A stretch of DNA of 64,000 nt from DASZUK01 sp963745595 (GCA_963745595.1 CAVUYB010000010.1:62001-126000), one strand, 5' to 3'. Counted from the first letter of the stretch, positions 41,888-51,384 are shown. Made by a program: numbers and translations. Notes: generated from the letters alone by a model not told the origin.

Positions 41888-43234
41888 CTAGGTCCGGGGA
41901 ACGTGGTGGCGGGCCATTCGGTCGAACGCGACGCGGTGTACCGGCCCGAGCAGCTTCCAGTAGAGGAAGCCCGGTATGCCGCGGGGACGGAACGCCGCGA
42001 CCTGGTGCAGCGCGCCTTGGCCGACGCGGTACCCCAGCCAGGCGTCCCCGGAGAACCACCCGACACCGCAGAGCACCAGTTCGCCCGACCCGACGCGGGC
42101 GATGCGCCACCAGTCGACGAGGGCTCCGGGCACCACGGCCGCGGGACGCCGTCGTCGAAGGCGTTCGCCGAAGAGGCGCCCGAGGGCGATGCGGGCCATC
42201 CACCCGGGCGCCGCGCCGTACCAACTGAACCGCCCACCGATCGCCTCCAGCTGGCGCTCGAGCACCGGCTCACCACCCGGAGGGATGGTGACATCGACCA
42301 CGACCGAGTAGACGCCGTCGACGAGACCGGGGCGGCGCTCGAGCAACGAGCGGGTCACGTCCTCCTCCTGATCGTCGAGCGCGGCGGCCAGGGCGCGCTC
42401 GACCCCCATCGGCGCGACGGAGAACGACCGCCTCGCCGGCTCGGGATCGACCACCACCACCTCGGTGACGAGGCTCTCGATCAACGCATGGCTGACCGAG
42501 CGATCGACCGGCGTCACCAGGTCGACCCAGTACGACGAGAGGTGCGGCGTGAGCCACGGGATGTCGATGATGCGGCGGCGACGTAGGCCGCGGACGCGGG
42601 CGTACGTCGAGATCAGCTCGCGGTACGTCGTCACGTCGGCGCCGCCGATCTCGTAGATGCCGGGAGCGACCTCGAGCGACTGCTCCAGATAGGCAAGCAG
42701 GTCGACCAGGGCGACGGGCTGGATCCGGGTACGCACCCACCGGGGACAGACCATGGCCGGCAGTCGCTCCGTCAGGTAGCGGAGCATCTCGAAGGAGATG
42801 CTGCCCGAGCCCAGCACCACCGCGGCTCGAAGCTCGATGACGGCCACGCCCGCCGCGGCCAGCGCCGTACCCACTTCGTGCCGGCTGGCCAGGTGGGCGG
42901 AGCCCGGAGCGTCCCCGAGCGCGCCGAGGTAGATGATCCGGCCGACGCCGGCCTGCGCCGCCGCCCGACCGAACGCGGTGGCCAGACGGCGATCGACCTC
43001 GCGGAACCCACCGCCGGCGGCCATCGAATGGACGAGGTAGTAGGCGACCCCGACACCCTCCAGCGCCTCGGCGGCCGCGCGTTCGTCCCCGACGTCGACC
43101 GCCACCGTCCGCGCCTCGGTCGGGAGAGCGTCCACGGACCGGCCGAGGGCGACCACGTCGTGCCCGCGGACGAGCAGGTGCGCCGTGAGGGCCCGTCCTA
43201 CGAAGCCGGAGGCCCCGGCGATGGCAACGATCAT
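41888..43234 (-). CDS. NAD(P)-binding atypical SDR with DUF2867-like C-terminal domain
   Basis: A 448-residue protein. The N-terminal NmrA/atypical-SDR domain begins IAGASGFVGRALTAHLLVRGHDVV, with YYLVHSM and VGRIIYLGALGD further on. The C-terminal about 170 residues (GGRFSWYGAAPGWMARIALGR, DWWRIARVGSGELVL) match the DUF2867-type domain found fused to such proteins. The function is not established; it may be a quinone or isoprenoid-related reductase or a stress protein. Last gene of the HyuA2-to-here operon, 4 nt after the CoA-transferase. Confidence 0.82.
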   Translation of the reverse strand: MIVAIAGASGFVGRALTAHLLVRGHDVVALGRSVDALPTEARTVAVDVGDERAAAEALEGVGVAYYLVHSMAAGGGFREVDRRLATAFGRAAAQAGVGRIIYLGALGDAPGSAHLASRHEVGTALAAAGVAVIELRAAVVLGSGSISFEMLRYLTERLPAMVCPRWVRTRIQPVALVDLLAYLEQSLEVAPGIYEIGGADVTTYRELISTYARVRGLRRRRIIDIPWLTPHLSSYWVDLVTPVDRSVSHALIESLVTEVVVVDPEPARRSFSVAPMGVERALAAALDDQEEDVTRSLLERRPGLVDGVYSVVVDVTIPPGGEPVLERQLEAIGGRFSWYGAAPGWMARIALGRLFGERLRRRRPAAVVPGALVDWWRIARVGSGELVLCGVGWFSGDAWLGYRVGQGALHQVAAFRPRGIPGFLYWKLLGPVHRVAFDRMARHHVPRT

Positions 43235-43238
43235 CGGA

Positions 43239-44468
43239 TCAGAGCACGCCGTCCCGGCGCAGGTCGGCGAGGTGGTCGGCCGGGTACCCGAGCTCGGCGA
43301 GCACCTCGTCGGTGTGCTCCCCGAGGGCCGGGGCGTACCGGCGGAGCCAGGACGCCCGGCCGGCGACCACCGCGGTCGGACCGACGTACGTGAACGGGCC
43401 GGTCGCCGGATGGTGGTCGTCGGTCAGCACCGGCCGCGTCCGTAGCTGCGGATCCGAGCGCAGGTCGTCGGTGCCGTTGACCGGGGCGAGGGCGAACCGC
43501 TCGGCCACGGCCAGCTCGACCCACTGGGCCTGGGTCCGGGTGTGGAAGATCGCCTGGAGCCGCCGCCGCAGCTCGTCGTCGCGGTCGTCGGTCATCGTCC
43601 GGCCAGCCGCCGGCTCGGCCAGCTCGGGGTGGCCGACGGCCGCGCTGAACCGCCGCCACAGCGACGGCTCGAGACAGGCGAGCAGGACGTAGCGCCGGTC
43701 GGCGGTCTCGTAGAACTGGTACCGCACGCCGAGCGGCGTGCCGTCGCCGGCCACCTCCAGGCCGGTCCGCTGCTGCAGCCGCTCGGCGTTCAAGGGGGCG
43801 ATGAGCCCGATAGCCGCCGAGGCGACGACCGCATCGAGGGCCGACGAGTCGATGAGGCAGCCGCCGGCGCCCCGCTCCCGGCCGAGCAGGGCACTCACGA
43901 CTTCGAGGGCGGCGAACGCCCCGCTGGTGGCCGTGGCCTCGCCGGCCTGGCCGCTACCGTCGGCGTGGAACACCGGCCGGACGAAGCCGTCGTCGTCCAT
44001 GCGGACCGCGAACGCCCCGGCGACCGCTCGCAGCATCGGCGAGTGGGCCGGGATGCCGGCGTACGGCCCGGTGGTCCCGAACGGGCTGTGCCGGCAGTAG
44101 ACGATGTCCGGGTGGACGGCCACCTGGGCCCCGTAGCCGACGCCGAGGCCGTCGCAGACGCCGGGTCCCAGCCCGTCGACGAAGACGTCGGCGGTGCGCA
44201 GGAGGTCCCAGAAGACGTCCCGGCCCCGCTCGTCACGTACGTCGACGGTCACGGACCGCTTGTTCCGGTTCACCTGCACATGGGCCGGGCTGTAGTGCTC
44301 GGCCAGCTGGCCCAGGCTGTCCCGGAGATGGTCGCCCCGGCCCGGCTGCTCGACCTTGACGACGTCCGCCCCGAGGTCACCCAGGAGCATGCCGACCTGG
44401 TCGCCGAGGAAGGCGGCCATCTCGACCACCCGAAAACCGTTCAGCGGCAGCGACCCGCGTCCGGCCAC
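43239..44468 (-). CDS. CaiB/BaiF family III CoA-transferase
   Basis: A 409-residue class III CoA-transferase: FRVVEMAAFLGDQVGMLLGDLGADVVKVE at the N-terminus, NKRSVTVDV, HSPFGTTGPYAGIPAHSP, and GEHTDEVLAELGYP at the end. The usual catalytic-Asp position reads Ser (PAHSPMLRAVAG) by eye alignment, as in the variant at 33121. I chose GTG 44468, six nt after GGGGAGGAG; the open frame continues into the upstream gene. It is 50 nt after the Amidohydro_2 gene of the same operon. Confidence 0.85.
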   Translation of the reverse strand: MAGRGSLPLNGFRVVEMAAFLGDQVGMLLGDLGADVVKVEQPGRGDHLRDSLGQLAEHYSPAHVQVNRNKRSVTVDVRDERGRDVFWDLLRTADVFVDGLGPGVCDGLGVGYGAQVAVHPDIVYCRHSPFGTTGPYAGIPAHSPMLRAVAGAFAVRMDDDGFVRPVFHADGSGQAGEATATSGAFAALEVVSALLGRERGAGGCLIDSSALDAVVASAAIGLIAPLNAERLQQRTGLEVAGDGTPLGVRYQFYETADRRYVLLACLEPSLWRRFSAAVGHPELAEPAAGRTMTDDRDDELRRRLQAIFHTRTQAQWVELAVAERFALAPVNGTDDLRSDPQLRTRPVLTDDHHPATGPFTYVGPTAVVAGRASWLRRYAPALGEHTDEVLAELGYPADHLADLRRDGVL

Positions 44469-44518
44469 GTCCGTCTCCTCCCCCGTCCCGGGCTCGGCCG
44501 GGCCGACCGGCCACGCGG

Positions 44519-45658
44519 TCAGCCGGGTAGTTGGTACAGCGTCCGGGCGTTGGCGCCGGCGTAGGCGGCCAGATCCTCCTTGGACAGCTGCGCCTTCGAG
44601 AACAGCGATGCCACCGCGCCAGGGTACTTGGCGTCGGGGTGCGGGAAGTCGCTGGCCCACAGCAGGCGGTCCGCCCCCAGGTAGTCGACGACGCCCTGGA
44701 GGTTCGGCTCGTCGGGCTCACAGTTGATCCACCCCTGCCGGCGGAAGTAGTCGCTCGGCGACATCTCGAGGTCGCCGCCCTCCTGGGGGATCTCGCCGAG
44801 CCACTCGACGTGCTCGTCCAGCCGGTGCAGCCAGTACGGCAGCCAGCCACCACCGGCCTCCAAGATGGCCACCCGCAGGTCCGGGTGGCGGGCCATGACC
44901 CCACCGGCGGTGAAGCTGTACACCGCGCCCATCTGCTCCATCGGGTGGCACATGGCGTGCTGGGCCAGCCGCGACACGTGCCGGTCGCCGTACTCGGGCA
45001 TGCGCACCCCCGACCCCTCGTGGGTGGCCAGCGGAACGTTGAGGGCGGCCACCTGGGCGTAGAAGTCGTCGTACGCCCGGTCCTCGAGGTTCCGTCCGGC
45101 ATAGGGGTTCGGGCGGACCATGATGCCGCGGTGACCGAGCTGCTCGACCGCGTAGCGGGCCTCGTCGACGGCCACCGCCGGGTCGTGCAACGCGCCCAGG
45201 GCGACGCCGATCAGCCGGTCGGCTGTGGCCGAGCAGAAGTCGCCGAGCCAGCGGTTGTAGGCCCGGCAGATGGCGCCGGAATACGCGCCGTCGAGGTACT
45301 CGACGGACGCCGCGAACAGCCCCCGCGAGGGATACAGCACCATCCGGTCGATGCCCTCGGCGTCCATCGCCTCCAGGTACGACGACGGCGGGAAGCCGAG
45401 CTCCCACTCCCGCTTGTACCGCTCGGCCCAGTCGCCGACGGCCACCCGCCGGTAGCTCTCGATGTCATAGTCCTCGCCCGGAGCGAGCAGCCCGGTGCGG
45501 GACATCACGTGGCCGAAGACGACCATGCCGTTGTCCTGGACGTCCGCCCCCACCCGCGGCCGGACCCCGTAGAACTCGCGGTCCATGTACCGGTCCCACA
45601 GGTCGGGCGGCTCCATCACGTGGCCGTCGGCGTCGATGACCTCACATCCGTCGTGCAT
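44519..45658 (-). CDS. Amidohydrolase family 2 (ACMSD/decarboxylase-like) enzyme
   Basis: A 379-residue Amidohydro_2 protein: VIDADGHVMEPPDLW (first metal site), PLATHEGSGVRMPEY (mid-barrel His), LEAGGGWLPYWLHRLDEH, and WASDFPHPDAKYP (last metal site). ATG 45658. It is closest in motif layout to the paralog at 9623, which is likewise beside a HyuA/HyuB pair; the association of this enzyme with a hydantoinase/carboxylase pair therefore occurs twice in the window and may reflect a shared pathway. Confidence 0.86.
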   Translation of the reverse strand: MHDGCEVIDADGHVMEPPDLWDRYMDREFYGVRPRVGADVQDNGMVVFGHVMSRTGLLAPGEDYDIESYRRVAVGDWAERYKREWELGFPPSSYLEAMDAEGIDRMVLYPSRGLFAASVEYLDGAYSGAICRAYNRWLGDFCSATADRLIGVALGALHDPAVAVDEARYAVEQLGHRGIMVRPNPYAGRNLEDRAYDDFYAQVAALNVPLATHEGSGVRMPEYGDRHVSRLAQHAMCHPMEQMGAVYSFTAGGVMARHPDLRVAILEAGGGWLPYWLHRLDEHVEWLGEIPQEGGDLEMSPSDYFRRQGWINCEPDEPNLQGVVDYLGADRLLWASDFPHPDAKYPGAVASLFSKAQLSKEDLAAYAGANARTLYQLPG

Positions 45659-45716
45659 AGTCGCGTCCTACCGGTCCTTGGGGTTGGTATCGGGGTGCGT
45701 CGCTGGTGGTTCGGAT

Positions 45717-46193
45717 CTACGTGGCCGGGTCCTCGAAGGAGCCGGTGGCGATCCACCGCTCCGTCCCCTCCCGGCTGGCGTCGTGCAGCACCTCGAGCCG
45801 GAGCCCGAACAGATCTTCTGGTCGGGTGAAGAGCGAGAACGTCGTCCCGTCCGGGTTGGCTACCCGGGCCTCCCGCTCCACCCCGTGCCCGGACAAGAAG
45901 CCGCACTGGACGTCGACGTCGGGGTCCCAGAAGCCCATGTGGTGGACGCCCTGGCCCTGGGCCAACGAGAACAGGCCGTCGCCGTTCGCCTCCAGCAGCT
46001 CGATGAACGGCGGGCCCTGGCGGGAGTACGTGCAACGGACGAACCCCTCGTGGGGATCCGGGTCCTCGAGGCACTCGAACTCGGCCATCAGCGGGTCGTT
46101 GAACGTCAACCCGAGCACCTTGGAGAACCGGTCGATCGCGGCCTCGAGGTTCTCGACGAGGATGCCGACGTGGAAGTACGGACGGCCTGTCAC
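45717..46193 (-). CDS. VOC-superfamily (glyoxalase-like) protein
   Basis: A 158-residue vicinal-oxygen-chelate protein: PYFHVGILVENLEAAIDRFSKVLG at the start gives the first His ligand, PPFIELLEANG a Glu, and VHHMGFWDPDVD the second His. Methylmalonyl-CoA epimerase-like spacing. GTG 46193 starts two nt after the HyuB stop, with GAGGGA upstream, so it is co-translated with the HyuA2/HyuB2 pair. Confidence 0.83.
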   Translation of the reverse strand: MTGRPYFHVGILVENLEAAIDRFSKVLGLTFNDPLMAEFECLEDPDPHEGFVRCTYSRQGPPFIELLEANGDGLFSLAQGQGVHHMGFWDPDVDVQCGFLSGHGVEREARVANPDGTTFSLFTRPEDLFGLRLEVLHDASREGTERWIATGSFEDPAT

Positions 46194-46195
46194 CG

Positions 46196-48520
46196 TTAGT
46201 CCCTCGGCTTGCCCACGGTGACGTCGGCGAACGGCAGCTCGTCGGGCCGGCAGACGTAGGTGTCGAGCAGGTTGCCGCAGCCGGGGCAGAGGCACCGGCG
46301 GAGCACGAGGTCCTCACCGGTCTCGCGGTGGGGAGCGACGAACAGCGGCGAGATGGCTGTCATGTCGATGTCGAGCTCGGCCGCGCCCATGCGGTAGTTG
46401 CCGTCGGAGGGGGCGAGCACCTGGCCGCAGCCCGCACAAGCCAACACGTCGCCGTCGGTGCCGTGGCCGATGGCCACGGCCTCGATCACCCGGACCGCGT
46501 CGTCACCGAGGGTCACCTGGCCCTCGGCCGGCTGGCGGGCGGCTCGGGCCAAACGCAGCCGCTCGGCGCGGAGCTGCCGGCGCTTCTCCTCGGTGGCGGC
46601 CGCGTCGAGCTGGCCCTGGGCGTCGACGGCGACGCCGTAGAGGCCGGCGACCTCTTCTTCGTTCACCCGGTGCTCGTGGCGGTCCTCGACCACGAGGGCG
46701 GGTGTCCGGTCGAGCGGGTCGCCCCAGCCGGCACCGGGGTTGGGCAGCACCTCGAACACGTCGTGGATGCCGAGCCGGTTGTCGTACTTCTTGATCGGCG
46801 CCAGGTCACCCTTGGGTGCCATGACCCGTAGCTCGGCCGGCGACCCGGGGACGCGGCCTTCGTCGAACCACTGCTGGATGTCGGTGTCGGCGGCGTGCCA
46901 GTTGTAGCCACCCGTCGCCGGGTAGCCGCCGCAAATGCCCATGCCCTGGGTGACGCTCTTGAGCAAGCCACCCGACGCGATGAACGAGTTGTCGGTCCGG
47001 TGCCCGACCCAGCCACAGGCGAAGGTGACCCCGCCCCGCCAGCGGCCATGGCCGCCCGACTCGGGCAGCTCCCGGCGGTAGAGGTAGAGGAACGGCAGCG
47101 TCTGCTCGTACTTCTCGACGTCGGAGATGCGGCCGGAGACGGCGAAGACCGGGCCGCCGTGGTCGATGCCGTCCCGGAAGTTGAAGGCCCCTACCCCGCC
47201 GGCGACGGTGTCGAGCGTGAGGTCGGCGAACGGGTTGCCGTACTGGTCGGTCCCGAACATGGCGTTGTTCGACGTGGTGTGGGCCGACGGCGAGGCAAAG
47301 GCATGCCGGGCCAGTTCGTCGAGGCCGCTGACCATCTTGGCCCCGAGGTTGTGGGCCTGGGTCAGCGCCACCAGCGTGCCGAGCGAGCTCGAGACCGCCG
47401 CCGGATGGTCGGCCGAGGTGATGGCGCCGGGCTCGAACTCGAAGTCGAGTTGGCGCAGCACGCCGGCCGCGCAGAGGTACTGGTCGTAGGCCAGGGTCGG
47501 CAGGAGGCCGTTCAGGACCACTGCCCGGGAGACCCCGGCGGCGATGTTGAACGAGCCGGTCGACGGGTCGGTGCCGGCGTTGGACACCTTGATCCGGTCA
47601 CCGACCTTCTCGAACGACATGCAGATCTTGTAGAGCGATGGATCCCCCACCCGGGCCCCGGCCACGTAGCGGACGTCCCGCCAGGTGGCGTCGGGCAGCC
47701 GGGACAGCCGGGCCCCGACGGTCTTGGCCGTCGTGTCGATCATCTGGTACATGACGCCCTTCAAGGTGGCCGCGCCGTACCGCTCGAGGATGTCGGTGAA
47801 CCGCTGCCGGGCGAAGTTGAGCCCGGCCATCTGCGAGTTGAGCTCGAGCACCATCAGGTCCGGCAGTCGGGACCGCCGGGTCCAGGCGTCGACCAGGTCC
47901 TCTCGCACGACGCCGTTCTCGGCCAGCTTGATCGGCGGCATGAAGGTCGGCTCGGTGTAGACGTCGGACGCGTCCTGGATGAAGCCACCCGGCTGCGACC
48001 CGCCGATCTCGCGCTGGTGGACGCAGTTGTAGAGCCAGGCGAACAGCTTCCCCTCGTGGAAGATCGGGGCGAAGACCGCCGTGTCCATCTGGTGGTTGGT
48101 GCCCACCCACGGGTCGTCCTGAAGGAACACGTCACCGTCGCGGACGCCGACATTCATCGACCGGTGCTCGAGCGTCCACTTGATGACCTCGTCGGCGCAG
48201 CCGGCGAAGAACATCGAGTACGCCCCGAACGTCACGGCGTCGCCGATCTCGGTGGTCACCGCACAGTTGAAGTCGTAGCCCTCCACGACGATGTTCGAGC
48301 CAGAAACCCGGCGGATGGCGTCGCCGTGGTCGATGTTGAGGTTCCACAGCTTCGAACGGATGACCTCGTAGGTCACCGGGTCGACGTCCCGATCGGCCTC
48401 GGTGTCGAAGCCGAGACTCGGGTCGACGACCAGGTCGTCGGTGGGCAGGTAGCCGTGCCGGAAGCTGGCCCGGCGCCGCTGCAGCTCGTTGTCCAGGCTG
48501 GGCGTCTCGGTGAGCGACAT
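46196..48520 (-). CDS. HyuB/acetone carboxylase-type subunit fused to C-terminal zinc ribbon
   Basis: A 774-residue protein. Residues about 45-590 are HyuB-like (VDPVTYEVIRSKLWNLNIDHGD, FLQDDPWVGTNHQMDT, SGGHGRWRGGVTFACG). The last about 150 residues carry a Cys set: C695-x2-C698, then C743-x-C745-x2-C748 and C757, resembling the small gamma subunit of acetone/acetophenone carboxylases. The combination suggests an ATP-dependent carboxylase of a ketone or similar, with the zinc subunit fused. ATG 48520 overlaps the HyuA2 stop (TGATG). A carboxylase role is inferred from layout; a hydantoinase role is possible. Confidence 0.82.
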   Translation of the reverse strand: MSLTETPSLDNELQRRRASFRHGYLPTDDLVVDPSLGFDTEADRDVDPVTYEVIRSKLWNLNIDHGDAIRRVSGSNIVVEGYDFNCAVTTEIGDAVTFGAYSMFFAGCADEVIKWTLEHRSMNVGVRDGDVFLQDDPWVGTNHQMDTAVFAPIFHEGKLFAWLYNCVHQREIGGSQPGGFIQDASDVYTEPTFMPPIKLAENGVVREDLVDAWTRRSRLPDLMVLELNSQMAGLNFARQRFTDILERYGAATLKGVMYQMIDTTAKTVGARLSRLPDATWRDVRYVAGARVGDPSLYKICMSFEKVGDRIKVSNAGTDPSTGSFNIAAGVSRAVVLNGLLPTLAYDQYLCAAGVLRQLDFEFEPGAITSADHPAAVSSSLGTLVALTQAHNLGAKMVSGLDELARHAFASPSAHTTSNNAMFGTDQYGNPFADLTLDTVAGGVGAFNFRDGIDHGGPVFAVSGRISDVEKYEQTLPFLYLYRRELPESGGHGRWRGGVTFACGWVGHRTDNSFIASGGLLKSVTQGMGICGGYPATGGYNWHAADTDIQQWFDEGRVPGSPAELRVMAPKGDLAPIKKYDNRLGIHDVFEVLPNPGAGWGDPLDRTPALVVEDRHEHRVNEEEVAGLYGVAVDAQGQLDAAATEEKRRQLRAERLRLARAARQPAEGQVTLGDDAVRVIEAVAIGHGTDGDVLACAGCGQVLAPSDGNYRMGAAELDIDMTAISPLFVAPHRETGEDLVLRRCLCPGCGNLLDTYVCRPDELPFADVTVGKPRD

Positions 48521-50610
48521 CACTCCCCCCTCAGTCGAAGGATCAGGTTCCCGAACTCGTCCGCCCGCAGCGACTGCTCCGGCCGGACGGCGACGGTGGT
48601 GTTGGGGTACTCGGCGATGGCCGGGCCGGCGATGGCCGCCCCGGCCCGGATGGCCGGCCCGTCGTAGATCGGCGTCGCCTCTTGGCGGCCGAGCTCGCTC
48701 CAGTAGACCTGCCGGGTCGTGTCCGGCTTGACCGTCTCACCGGCCGGTGGTCGGCGCGGCGACCGCGGCTCGCTCAGGTCCCGGACGATGACCCGCACCG
48801 CGGTCAGCACCGCCCCGGCGTCGGCGTAGCCCGATCCCCGGCCGAACCGGGACTCGTACGTGTCCTGGAAGTTGGCCATCAGCTGCCGGCCGGCGGCGGC
48901 GTCGATCTCGCCGTCGGGCACCTCGACCTCGACCTCGAACACCTGGAGGCTGTACTTCATGTCGGCCCGCCGGCTGAGGGTCGGCGTGGTCATGCCCTGC
49001 TCGCGGGCGTACGCCATGGCCTGGTCCTCCAAGGAGGCGATGGTGGCGCCCAGCCGTTCGAGATCGAACGGCGTCCGCAACAGGGCGTTGGCTTGGAAGG
49101 TCCGACTGTGGTCGAGCAGCGTCAGGCCGTAGGCCGACCAGACGGACGCCGCGTCGTTCAGCGGGAAGACGACCTCGTCGACGCCGATGCCCCGGCCGAA
49201 CAGCCCGGCGTGGCACCCGCTGGCGCCGCCGTAGGCCCAGATGGTGAACGAACGCGGGTCCTGGCCACGCTGGATGGTCACCCGGCGGATCAGGTCCTCC
49301 ATCCGGGAGTCGACGATCTCGACGATGCCGGCCGCGCACTCGAGTGGCGACAGGCCGAGTCGGTCGGCCAACCGGTCCACCCCCTTGCGGGCGGCGTCGA
49401 CGTCCAGCTTCAGGCCACCGGCCAGCGGGCGGTCGGGATTGAGCAGTCCGAGGACGAGGTCGGCGTCGGTCACCGTCACCTCGGTGCCGCCTCGGCCGTA
49501 GCAGATCGGCCCGGGCACGGCCCCGGCGCTGCGCGGGCCCACCCGCAGGGTGCCGCTGTCCTCGTGGATCCAGGCGACGCTGCCGCCGCCGGCGCCGACC
49601 GACTCGACGTCGACCTTGCGGAGGAAGAGACGCTGGCGCTCCAGCTCGTTCTCCTCGCTGTACGACACCGCCCCGTCGGCCACCGTCGACACGTCGAGCG
49701 TCGTGCCACCCATGTCGGTGACGATGACGTTGGGGAACCCGACCAGTCGGCCCGCCGTCGCCGAGCCGACCACCCCGGCCACCGGCCCGGACTGCACCGT
49801 GCCGATCGGCTGCAACCGGGCCTGCTCCGGCGGCACCAGACCACCGTCGCAGACGCCGAAGAGCACCTCGCCGGCGTAACCACGGTCCTTGGCGCCGGCC
49901 ACGATCCGGTCCACGTACTGCAACATCAGCGGACCGATCTGGGCATTCATGACGGCCGAGACGGTCCGCCCGTACTCACCGATACGCGGGGCGACGGCGT
50001 GGCTGCACGACACGAACATCGACGGGAAGCGTTCCCGGACTCGTTCGGCTACGGCCAGCTCGTGGGCGGAGTTGGCGAAGCTCCAGAGGAACGAGATGGC
50101 CACCGCCTCGATCCCCAGCTCCTCCATCCGGTCGAGGGCGGCCTCCACGTCGGCCATGTCGACCCGGACGATCTCGTCGCCGGCGTAGTCGACGCGCTCG
50201 GTGATCTCGAACACCTGCTCCCGCGGGACGACCGGGTCCGGCCGGGAGCTGATGCTGTAGTCCAGGATCTCTTCGATCGTCGCCCCGAGCACTCGGCCCT
50301 GGCCGGCCATCGCCCGGATGCTGTCGGCGTGGCCCTTGGTGGCCAGCAGGGCCACCTTGGCCACCGACTTCGTCACGAGGGCGTTGATCCCCGCGGTCGT
50401 GCCGTGCGCCACCTTGGCCGCGGAGGAGAGCAGTGACCGCTCGTCCATCCCCATCGCCGACGCGGCCGCGGCGATCGACCCGAAGAACCCGACGGAGAAG
50501 TCGCCGGGGGTGCTCGACACCTTCCCGATCGACATCGCCCCGTCCGGCGCCACCACGACGCAGTCGGTGAACGTGCCGCCGATGTCGACCCCGATCGTGC
50601 AGCCGTCCAT
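48520..50610 (-). CDS. HyuA/acetone carboxylase-type ATPase subunit
   Basis: A 696-residue HyuA-family protein: TIGVDIGGTFTDCVVVAPDG at the start, AHGTTAGINALVTKSVAKVALL, TDMGGTTLDVSTVADG, VGAGGGSVAWIHEDSGTLRVGPRSAG and GPICYGRGGTEVTVTDADL. ATG 50610 is preferred over GTG 50613 (GAGGGTGG upstream). It pairs with the fused HyuB downstream. First gene of a six-gene operon ending at 41888. It is clearly distinct from the HyuA at 7424, so the two pairs are not a recent duplication. Confidence 0.87.
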   Translation of the reverse strand: MDGCTIGVDIGGTFTDCVVVAPDGAMSIGKVSSTPGDFSVGFFGSIAAAASAMGMDERSLLSSAAKVAHGTTAGINALVTKSVAKVALLATKGHADSIRAMAGQGRVLGATIEEILDYSISSRPDPVVPREQVFEITERVDYAGDEIVRVDMADVEAALDRMEELGIEAVAISFLWSFANSAHELAVAERVRERFPSMFVSCSHAVAPRIGEYGRTVSAVMNAQIGPLMLQYVDRIVAGAKDRGYAGEVLFGVCDGGLVPPEQARLQPIGTVQSGPVAGVVGSATAGRLVGFPNVIVTDMGGTTLDVSTVADGAVSYSEENELERQRLFLRKVDVESVGAGGGSVAWIHEDSGTLRVGPRSAGAVPGPICYGRGGTEVTVTDADLVLGLLNPDRPLAGGLKLDVDAARKGVDRLADRLGLSPLECAAGIVEIVDSRMEDLIRRVTIQRGQDPRSFTIWAYGGASGCHAGLFGRGIGVDEVVFPLNDAASVWSAYGLTLLDHSRTFQANALLRTPFDLERLGATIASLEDQAMAYAREQGMTTPTLSRRADMKYSLQVFEVEVEVPDGEIDAAAGRQLMANFQDTYESRFGRGSGYADAGAVLTAVRVIVRDLSEPRSPRRPPAGETVKPDTTRQVYWSELGRQEATPIYDGPAIRAGAAIAGPAIAEYPNTTVAVRPEQSLRADEFGNLILRLRGE

Positions 50611-50869
50611 CACACCACCCTCTTCCCCGTCATCTTCGTTTGCCCGATCTCCGGTCTATCGCCCGCGCCCCGTCATCCGACGCGGGCCCGGCGCCGTCCG
50701 GGACTCCCCCTCCGCGGGAACCTCCCGGCCCGTCATCTGGTCCGCCGCTCGGCCGCCGGGGACCGGCCCCCACCAGGCGCAACGGTCGACGGACCGCCGC
50801 CCATTGACAGCCGATGGCCGCAACTCTACCATGCGTTTGATTTACTTTCTAGAGCGAGGAGGGCGACAA
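50611..50869. promoter_or_regulatory. Divergent region HyuA2 operon / unknown gene, with TCAAAC-type site
   Basis: A 259-bp gap with no credible gene. GTTTGAT (50835-50841, ATCAAAC on the minus strand), followed by TTACTTTCTAG, matches the 10868-10880 promoter (GTTTGATTTAYTTYN). It lies 29 nt before the ATG at 50870, so it probably regulates that gene. GAGGAGGG is a strong Shine-Dalgarno for the same gene. Confidence 0.4.
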
Positions 50870-51376
50870 ATGGCTGGTCTGGAACTCGGCACTCGCTATT
50901 ACAACGACCCGATCCCCCCGGTGCCCGAAGACACCACCTATTACCCGGTCAGCGCCCTGTCGATCGGCGTCGAGTACCGGCATCTCGACGACGCCGTCGT
51001 CAACGAGGTCTTCAACACGGCCACCCTGCAGGAGTCAATCGCCGAGGGTCGGCCCGACGTCATCGAGGACGAGGGCGTCTCGCTCCACGTGTGCGACGGG
51101 GAGACCGGGGCCGAGTACCTGCGGTTCGACGTCTTCGTCAAGGAACCGCACTACCACTACATCGTCCCCGGCGAGTACAACGTCGTGATCCCCTTCGACC
51201 CGGCCGCCTCGGGCGACATGTTCGAGTGGGCGATCGGCTGCATCCGTGAGCGGCTCGAGCCGATGCTGGCGAACTGCGGGGCCGCCGAGCTCTGGCAGCG
51301 CGTTGACCCCGCAGCCCTGGAGCAGGAACTACCGACCGTCATCGACGCCGCCAACCTGGCCGTCGCGACCAGCTGA
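50870..51376 (+). CDS. Conserved-looking protein of unknown function
   Basis: A 168-residue acidic protein I do not recognise. It has no signal peptide or membrane segment. Visible features are TRYYNDPIPPVPEDTTYYPV at the start, EYRHLDDAVVNEVFN, LHVCDGETGAEYLRFDVF, and HYHYIVPGEYNVVIPFDP, the HYHY cluster being a possible metal or substrate site; the pattern suggests a beta-rich core then helices. ATG 50870 has a near-perfect Shine-Dalgarno. Divergent from the HyuA2 operon and directly upstream of an SDR, it may be an accessory protein of the carboxylase pathway; that is inference. Confidence 0.75.
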   Translation: MAGLELGTRYYNDPIPPVPEDTTYYPVSALSIGVEYRHLDDAVVNEVFNTATLQESIAEGRPDVIEDEGVSLHVCDGETGAEYLRFDVFVKEPHYHYIVPGEYNVVIPFDPAASGDMFEWAIGCIRERLEPMLANCGAAELWQRVDPAALEQELPTVIDAANLAVATS

Positions 51377-51384
51377 GTCGGACG

